Source of the DNA: Candidatus Brevibacterium intestinigallinarum
Lineage (GTDB): Bacteria; Actinomycetota; Actinomycetes; Actinomycetales; Brevibacteriaceae
Assembly: GCA_019117325.1 (NCBI GenBank)
Contig: DWZY01000233.1
Span: 1 to 9,856 of the forward strand
Reading direction: 5' to 3'
Length of the DNA stretch: 9,856 nt
Made by a program: the position numbers and the translations under genes
Part shown: positions 5,622 to 9,856 of the stretch, one piece after another
Layout of the letters: every line of letters starts with the position of its first letter
Numbering within the stretch: position 1 is the first letter of the stretch
The notes under the pieces: model-generated
Database searches by the model: none
Told to the model about the DNA's origin: nothing
What the model saw: only the letters and a program-made list of their open reading frames with translations

Positions 5622-8120
5622 TCAGGACGGAACTGCGGCCTTGGCGCCGTCGGAACGAGCACCGGCCGTCGCTGCGACCGCCGTGCGATCCGGTCGTCCG
5701 GGCCACCAGACCCGTGGGCCGATGTCGTAGACGAGCGCGGGCACCAGCAGCGTGCGGACGACGAACGTGTCGAGCAGGACGCCGAACGCCACGATGAACG
5801 CCAGCTGCGCCAGGAACAGGATCGGGATGACGCCCAGCGCCGCGAAGGTCGCCGCCAGCACGATGCCGGCGGACGTGATGACTCCCCCGGTCACGACGAG
5901 CCCGCGCAGGACGCCGTCGCGCGTGCCGTGGTGCAGGGACTCCTCCCGCACGCGCGTCATGAGGAAGATGTTGTAGTCGATGCCCAGGGCCACGAGGAAG
6001 ACGAAGCCGTAGAGCGGCACCGCGGGGTCCGCGCCGGGGAAGTCCAGCACGTGGTTGAACACGAGCGCGGAGACGCCCATGGCCGTGCCGAAGGACAGCA
6101 CCGTCGTGAGGATGAGCAGGACCGGGGCCAGCACGGACCGCAGCAGGGCCATGAGGATGAGGAGAATGACCACGAGGATGACCGGGATGATGAGGTTCCG
6201 GTCGTGCACCGCCGTGTCGTTCGTGTCGACCGCGGTGGCACTGACCCCGCCCACCCGGGCGGAGTCGGCGTCCGTGTGGAGGGCGGCGCGGACGTCACGG
6301 ACGGCCTGCTGGGCCGCGTCGGAGTCCGGGGCCACCGTGAGCGTCGCCTCGAGCAGCACCTGCCCCTCCGAGACGGTGGGCTTGGGGGCCTCGGCCTGCT
6401 GCTGAGCCTCCGTTCCCTCGGGCGGGCCGGCCTGAGGCTGGTCGGACTCCGGACCGCTCTGAGACTGGTCCGCCTCCGGAGGTCCCGCGTCACTGCTCGG
6501 CGGTCCCGCCTGCTGCTCGACCTCGCCGTTCGCATCGATCGGCAGCGAGCCGGCCGGTGAGTCCGTCGAGCGGACGGAGACCGAGTCGACGGACTCCGCA
6601 TCGTGCAGGATGCCCGCGGCAGTGCCCGCCTGATCCTCGTCGACGAGGACCGTCAGCGGCGAGCCGGCGCCCGCCGGGAAGTGCTCGCCCAGCTTCTCCT
6701 GCCCCGTCCGCGCGTCCGAGGACCCCAGCACCAGATCCGACTGCGGCACCCCGTCCGCCTTCAGCTGCGGCACGAATGCCGCGCCCACCAGCAGGAGGAG
6801 GGTCGTCGCGACCCACACGGCCCGCGAGTGCTTGCTGACGAACCGCGCCGAGGCCGCCCAGACACCGCGCCCCAGGTCCGGCGGGCGGTGAGTCCGGCGG
6901 GTCTCACGGCCGGAGCTCGCGGGTCCGGATGCGGCCCGGGTGAGGAGGCGGACAGGTGCGCGGTCCGGCCGGCCGGCCGGGGCCTCGGCGGCGCCTGCCT
7001 GCACCGAGGCCGTGGTTCCGGCCTGCTCCGAGGTTGCCGCACCCGTCTGCGCCGTGCCCGCCGCTCCCGTCTGCTGGCCGTCCGCTGCGCGCGGCATGCG
7101 CGGCCAGAAGGCGGCACGGCCCAGCAGCGCGAGGACGGCGGGCAGGAACGTGAGGGCGGAGAGCATCGCGAAGACGATGCCGATCGCGGCGACCGGTCCC
7201 AGCGAGCTGTTCGACTTGAGGTCGGACAGGAGGAGGCACAGGAGGCCGGCGATGACGGTGCCGCCGGAGGCCAGGATCGGCTCGATCGACCCGCGCACCG
7301 CCTGCCCCACGGCCTCCCACGCGGAGCGCGTGCGGGTGAGTGCCTCGCGGCAGCGGGCGGTGACGAGCAGCGCGTAGTCGGTCGCGGCGCCGATGACGAG
7401 GATGAACAGGATTCCCTGGGTCTGGCCGGACAGCAGGAGGATGCCGGCCTTCGCCAGCCACCAGACGCTCAGCAGCGCGACGCACAGGGCGAACATCGAG
7501 GTGCCCAGCACCGCGAACGGCAGCAGCGCGGAGCGGTAGACGAGGATGAGGATGACGAAGACCGCGGACAGCGCGACGATCAGCAGCAGTCCGTCGATGC
7601 CCGCGAACGCGGCGGCCAGGTCCGCGGAGAAGCCGGCCGGTCCGGTGACGAGCACGTCGATGCCGGCGGGGACCTCGGCGGTGAGGGCCTCGTCCAGGGC
7701 GGTGACGGCTTCGGCGGTGTCCGCGTCCGCATCGAGGGGGACGAAGGCCTGCGCGGCGAGGCCGTCGTCGGACGGGATCGCGGGCGAGGCGCCGTTCTCC
7801 ACGGCGGGGACGGTGTCCGCGGCGGTCTCGACGGCCTCGGCGATGGCGGTCAGGTCCGCGTCCGAGAGGGGGTCCTCGGAGACGAAGACGACCACCGCGG
7901 GCAGGGCGTCGTCCTCGGCGAAGTCGCTCTGGCGGTCCTGGACGACGGTGGCCTCCGCCGATTCCGGGAGGTAGGCGGTGCTGTCGTTCGAGGAGACCTC
8001 GTCGACCTTCCCGAAGTACGGGCCGCCCACGCCCGCACCGGCCAGCCAGACGAGGATCAGCACTGCCGGCAGCAGCACGCGCAGCCAGCCGGGGGCACGG
8101 TCCGCGGAGAGTCGTGTCAT
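5622..8120 (-). CDS. MmpL-family (RND superfamily) transporter
   Basis: This is an 832-residue polytopic membrane protein with the two-fold repeat of MmpL/RND exporters. One helix (about 13-33) precedes a large extracytoplasmic loop (34-172) and five helices (about 175-334). A cytosolic linker (335-432) follows, then helix seven (434-452), a second large loop (453-640), and five helices (642-795). Each half carries the family's Asp-Tyr pair in its fourth helix, GAATDY with D248-Y249 and ALGIDY with D715-Y716, which serve proton relay in characterised MmpL proteins. Such proteins export lipids, siderophores or other hydrophobic compounds; the substrate here cannot be told. The cytosolic linker (345-385, Gly/Ala/Gln/Thr) and part of the second loop (533-580, repeats of AGPP/SGPE type) are low-complexity inserts. 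The ATG at 8120 follows TAGTCT by six bases with no usable ribosome binding site, so the mRNA is probably leaderless. It is divergent from orn. Confidence 0.92.
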   Translation of the reverse strand: MTRLSADRAPGWLRVLLPAVLILVWLAGAGVGGPYFGKVDEVSSNDSTAYLPESAEATVVQDRQSDFAEDDALPAVVVFVSEDPLSDADLTAIAEAVETAADTVPAVENGASPAIPSDDGLAAQAFVPLDADADTAEAVTALDEALTAEVPAGIDVLVTGPAGFSADLAAAFAGIDGLLLIVALSAVFVILILVYRSALLPFAVLGTSMFALCVALLSVWWLAKAGILLLSGQTQGILFILVIGAATDYALLVTARCREALTRTRSAWEAVGQAVRGSIEPILASGGTVIAGLLCLLLSDLKSNSSLGPVAAIGIVFAMLSALTFLPAVLALLGRAAFWPRMPRAADGQQTGAAGTAQTGAATSEQAGTTASVQAGAAEAPAGRPDRAPVRLLTRAASGPASSGRETRRTHRPPDLGRGVWAASARFVSKHSRAVWVATTLLLLVGAAFVPQLKADGVPQSDLVLGSSDARTGQEKLGEHFPAGAGSPLTVLVDEDQAGTAAGILHDAESVDSVSVRSTDSPAGSLPIDANGEVEQQAGPPSSDAGPPEADQSQSGPESDQPQAGPPEGTEAQQQAEAPKPTVSEGQVLLEATLTVAPDSDAAQQAVRDVRAALHTDADSARVGGVSATAVDTNDTAVHDRNLIIPVILVVILLILMALLRSVLAPVLLILTTVLSFGTAMGVSALVFNHVLDFPGADPAVPLYGFVFLVALGIDYNIFLMTRVREESLHHGTRDGVLRGLVVTGGVITSAGIVLAATFAALGVIPILFLAQLAFIVAFGVLLDTFVVRTLLVPALVYDIGPRVWWPGRPDRTAVAATAGARSDGAKAAVPS

Positions 8121-8126
8121 CCCGCC

Positions 8127-8132
8127 AGACTA
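8127..8132 (-). promoter_or_regulatory. Leaderless -10 box (TAGTCT) of the MmpL gene
   Basis: The minus strand reads TAGTCT, then six bases (GGCGGG), then the ATG at 8120. Transcription would begin on or next to the start codon. The 100-bp region to orn therefore holds two divergent leaderless promoters whose -10 boxes are about 76 bp apart. No -35 hexamer close to consensus is evident. Confidence 0.55.
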
Positions 8133-8154
8133 CGCCGGAGCGGGCTCGCTGCGG

Positions 8155-8169
8155 GCGTTGAGTCAGCGC
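8155..8169. promoter_or_regulatory. Imperfect palindrome between divergent promoters, possible operator
   Basis: The bases GCGTTGA-G-TCAGCGC form a 15-bp palindrome around position 8162 with one mismatched pair. It lies about 42 bp upstream of the predicted MmpL transcription start, where a regulator could touch the MmpL promoter, and about 60 bp upstream of orn. The window encodes no obvious transcription factor to bind it. A chance palindrome of this size is quite possible. Confidence 0.22.
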
Positions 8170-8208
8170 GGACCCGGCACCGGCGGGCGCGGTGTCCGGC
8201 CCACGGCA

Positions 8209-8214
8209 TAGGAT
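8209..8214 (+). promoter_or_regulatory. Leaderless -10 box (TAGGAT) of orn
   Basis: TAGGAT is followed by six bases (CGGGCC) and the ATG of orn at 8221. No Shine-Dalgarno sequence lies between them, so the transcript is most likely leaderless. The geometry is identical to that of the MmpL gene and the first membrane-protein gene. A -35 element is not recognisable at the usual distance. Confidence 0.58.
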
Positions 8215-8220
8215 CGGGCC

Positions 8221-8835
8221 ATGGCTTCAGACAGAATCGTGTGGATCGACTGCGAGATGACCGGCCTCGACCTGGAGGTCGACGAACTGATCGAGGTCGC
8301 GGCCATCGTGACCGACTTCGACCTCACCCCGGTGGATGAGGGCATCGACATCGTCATCAAGCCGTCGGAGCGGGCGATGGAGAACATGGGCGAGTTCGTC
8401 ACGAACATGCACACGGAATCCGGGCTCATCACGCAGCTGGAGTCCGGCACGACGGTCGAGGACGCGCAGGCGCAGGTGCTCGCCTACATCCGCAGCCACG
8501 TCCCCCAGGCGGGCAAGGCGCCGCTGGCGGGCAACTCGGTGGGCACGGACAAGACGTTCCTCGTCAAGCAGATGCCGCAGATCGTCGATCACCTGCACTA
8601 CCGGATCCTCGATGTCTCGACGATCAAGGAGCTGGCCCGCCGCTGGTTCCCCCGCGCCTACTTCCAGTCACCGGAGAAGACCGGCGGCCACCGCGCGCTG
8701 GGCGACATCCAGGACTCGATCCGCGAGCTGGCCTACTACCGGAAGGCCGTGTTCCGCGACAAGGAGCCGTCCTCGGAGCAGGCGAAGACGATGGCGACCG
8801 CGGTCGTCGAGGCCTTCGCACAGACGGAGGACTGA
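8221..8835 (+). CDS. orn: Oligoribonuclease
   Basis: This 204-residue DEDDh 3'-5' exoribonuclease degrades the short RNA oligomers (chiefly dinucleotides) left by other RNases and by c-di-GMP breakdown. All catalytic residues are present: D10 and E12 in WIDCEMTGL, D110 in NSVGTDKTFL, and H157 and D162 in GGHRALGDIQDS. The length and motif spacing are those of the bacterial Orn family. The protein acts in the cytoplasm, and in the characterised family as a homodimer. The ATG at 8221 follows a TAGGAT box by six bases with no ribosome binding site. It is divergent from the MmpL gene and convergent with the SCO6745-family gene, separated from the latter by a strong hairpin terminator. In several actinobacteria a tRNA-His gene follows orn; none is present here. 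Confidence 0.97.
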   Translation: MASDRIVWIDCEMTGLDLEVDELIEVAAIVTDFDLTPVDEGIDIVIKPSERAMENMGEFVTNMHTESGLITQLESGTTVEDAQAQVLAYIRSHVPQAGKAPLAGNSVGTDKTFLVKQMPQIVDHLHYRILDVSTIKELARRWFPRAYFQSPEKTGGHRALGDIQDSIRELAYYRKAVFRDKEPSSEQAKTMATAVVEAFAQTED

Positions 8836-8874
8836 GCGGCCCTCGGGCTGGCTCACTCACCTTCACAGAGAACA

Positions 8875-8911
8875 GCGGCTGGCCGGTCCCCTGACGGGAC
8901 CGGCCAGCCGC
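8875..8911. terminator. Bidirectional hairpin terminator between orn and the SCO6745-family gene
   Basis: GCGGCTGGCCGGTCCC (8875-8890), loop CTGAC, and GGGACCGGCCAGCCGC (8896-8911) form a perfect 16-bp stem with a five-base loop. It lies 39 bp after the orn stop and 7 bp after the stop of the convergent minus-strand gene, so it can end both transcripts. The flanks are only moderately T-rich (CGTCGTCTCAGCTCTTCTTC on the plus side, TGTTCTCTGTG on the minus side). This is common for actinobacterial terminators, which lean on stem stability. Confidence 0.88.
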
Positions 8912-8918
8912 CGTCGTC

Positions 8919-9854
8919 TCAGCTCTTCTTCGCGTCGCTGCCGTGGCCGAAGAGGCGCGAGGGCAGGGCTCCGGAGCTCAGCACCAGCTTCGCGATGATC
9001 TTCGCGTCATCCGCGAGAGCGGCCAGCTGCTCATCGGTGAGCACGGACCATGCGGCGTCTACCGCGGCGTCGGTGCGGGCCTCGGCCTCCTCCTTGAGCG
9101 CAACGCCTGCCTCCGTCAGCTGCGCGTCGTCGCCGGGGCCATCCAGCAGTCCGCGGTCGGTGAGGACCTGTGCCGCCTCGCGCCACTGCTCCTCCGTCCA
9201 TCCGCGAGTCTTCCGCATGGACCAGGGGTAGAAGGAGCGGCCGGTCGCGCTGTCGAGGATGATCGCCTCGAGGCCGGTCAGCCCCACCGTCACGAGGGCG
9301 CCGATGTGCGCATCTCCCCGGCACTCCCGCAGGAGGGTGATCGCGCGCCACAGGTCGACCAGCGGCTGGAGCGCGGGATTCGCCGCCGGAGTGGTGTGGG
9401 CTCGCAGCGCCGCGACGTGCGCGGCGTAGAGGGGCCGGCCGCTGATCGGCTGCACGTCGAGGACGGGCTGGACGGCCTCGGCGATGCGGGTTGCGAGCGC
9501 ACTGATCCCGTCAGCATCCAGGCCCACGGCAGCAGGGCCGTCGGAGTCGAGGAGCTGCTGGGACAGTGTCTCGACACCGCGCAGGCGGGCGGCAGTCGCG
9601 TCCTCGGGGCGGACGGACTCCCAGCAGGACGGGATCTGCTGCTCCACGTAGTCGGGCGCGTAGTTGAAGAAGGTCGCGACGACCAGCTCCGGGGAGGCCA
9701 CGCCCAGCGGCGCGGAGCGCTGCGCCAGGTAGTGGGTGACGGGCGGCAGGCCGACGTCCGTGAGGGCCTCCGCCATAGCGGGTGCGAAGTACGAGGCGGA
9801 GTGGAAGGTGTCCAGCCGCTTGGTGACGGTGCGGATCTGCGCTGCTCGAGTCAT
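8919..9854 (-). CDS. SCO6745-family protein with winged-helix-like C-terminal region
   Basis: This 311-residue soluble protein belongs to an actinobacterial family of unknown function named after SCO6745 (also called SalK-like). Characteristic segments are LDTFHSASYF at 14-23, RSAPLG at 46-51, ATFFNY at 60-65, LRECRGDAHIGAL at 175-187 (the family's RGD-H motif), and RGWTEEQW at 217-224. The region at about 220-262 (WREAAQVLTDRGLL...LTEAG) resembles a winged helix, as in MarR-like folds, but the whole does not look like a standard regulator. The ATG at 9854 is two bases from the window edge, so its ribosome binding site and promoter cannot be seen and an upstream start is possible. It converges on orn across the shared terminator. 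No biochemical role can be stated. Confidence 0.85.
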   Translation of the reverse strand: MTRAAQIRTVTKRLDTFHSASYFAPAMAEALTDVGLPPVTHYLAQRSAPLGVASPELVVATFFNYAPDYVEQQIPSCWESVRPEDATAARLRGVETLSQQLLDSDGPAAVGLDADGISALATRIAEAVQPVLDVQPISGRPLYAAHVAALRAHTTPAANPALQPLVDLWRAITLLRECRGDAHIGALVTVGLTGLEAIILDSATGRSFYPWSMRKTRGWTEEQWREAAQVLTDRGLLDGPGDDAQLTEAGVALKEEAEARTDAAVDAAWSVLTDEQLAALADDAKIIAKLVLSSGALPSRLFGHGSDAKKS

Positions 9855-9856
9855 GG

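Noticed and set aside
4301..5797. 498-codon plus-strand open frame opposite the fusion gene
   Set aside because: It is a shadow frame with no domains, and the minus-strand gene has helices, a lipobox, a ribosome binding site and a promoter.
6603..8339. 578-codon plus-strand open frame opposite the MmpL gene
   Set aside because: Its composition (runs of Arg, Gly, Asp, Gln) is typical of an antisense shadow in high-GC DNA; the opposite strand encodes a clear 12-helix transporter with family motifs.
8836..8918. tRNA-His gene expected after orn in some actinobacteria
   Set aside because: The region holds only the perfect hairpin; no cloverleaf or T-loop sequence can be found.

Overview
The window is chromosomal DNA from a high-GC Gram-positive bacterium (Actinomycetota). 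The evidence is very high GC with strong third-position GC bias, TGA as the stop of all nine genes, TAGNNT-type -10 boxes lying directly before leaderless start codons, and an MmpL-type transporter, an actinobacterial-type oligoribonuclease and an SCO6745-family protein. A member of the Micrococcales is my guess, but the sequence alone does not fix the genus. I see no insertion sequence, CRISPR array, tRNA, rRNA or phage gene. The DNA is almost fully coding and no gene-free gap exceeds about 135 bases.

Layout. (1) Positions 93-1066, plus strand: two small four-helix membrane proteins of unknown function, probably one transcript, the first read from a leaderless promoter. (2) Positions 1017-5488, minus strand: a compact four-gene operon. 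Its order of transcription is a large membrane/lipoprotein fusion (5488-3713), a cytosolic thioredoxin-TPR protein of the YbbN/CnoX type (3662-2682), a two-helix membrane protein (2671-2024), and a lipoprotein (2027-1017) that overlaps its upstream neighbour by ATGA. Its last gene runs convergently 50 bp into the 3' end of the plus-strand pair. (3) Positions 8120-5622, minus strand: an MmpL/RND-superfamily exporter, leaderless. (4) Positions 8221-8835, plus strand: oligoribonuclease (orn), leaderless and divergent from the MmpL gene. (5) A perfect 16-bp-stem bidirectional terminator at 8875-8911. (6) Positions 9854-8919, minus strand: an SCO6745-family protein.

The most interesting part is the four-gene operon. 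The first gene looks like genes three and four joined into one reading frame: the same two-helix ectodomain protein followed by the same lipoprotein. In the fused copy a basic stretch, a short hydrophobic stretch and a lipobox (LTGC, Cys277) lie inside the protein just after the second membrane helix. If lipoprotein signal peptidase cuts there, the product is a membrane polyprotein that releases a 315-residue lipoprotein, close to the 313 residues of the separately encoded mature copy. The duplicated module flanks a thioredoxin-fold chaperone-like protein. This suggests an undescribed cell-envelope system present in two versions, one fused and one split; its function is unknown.
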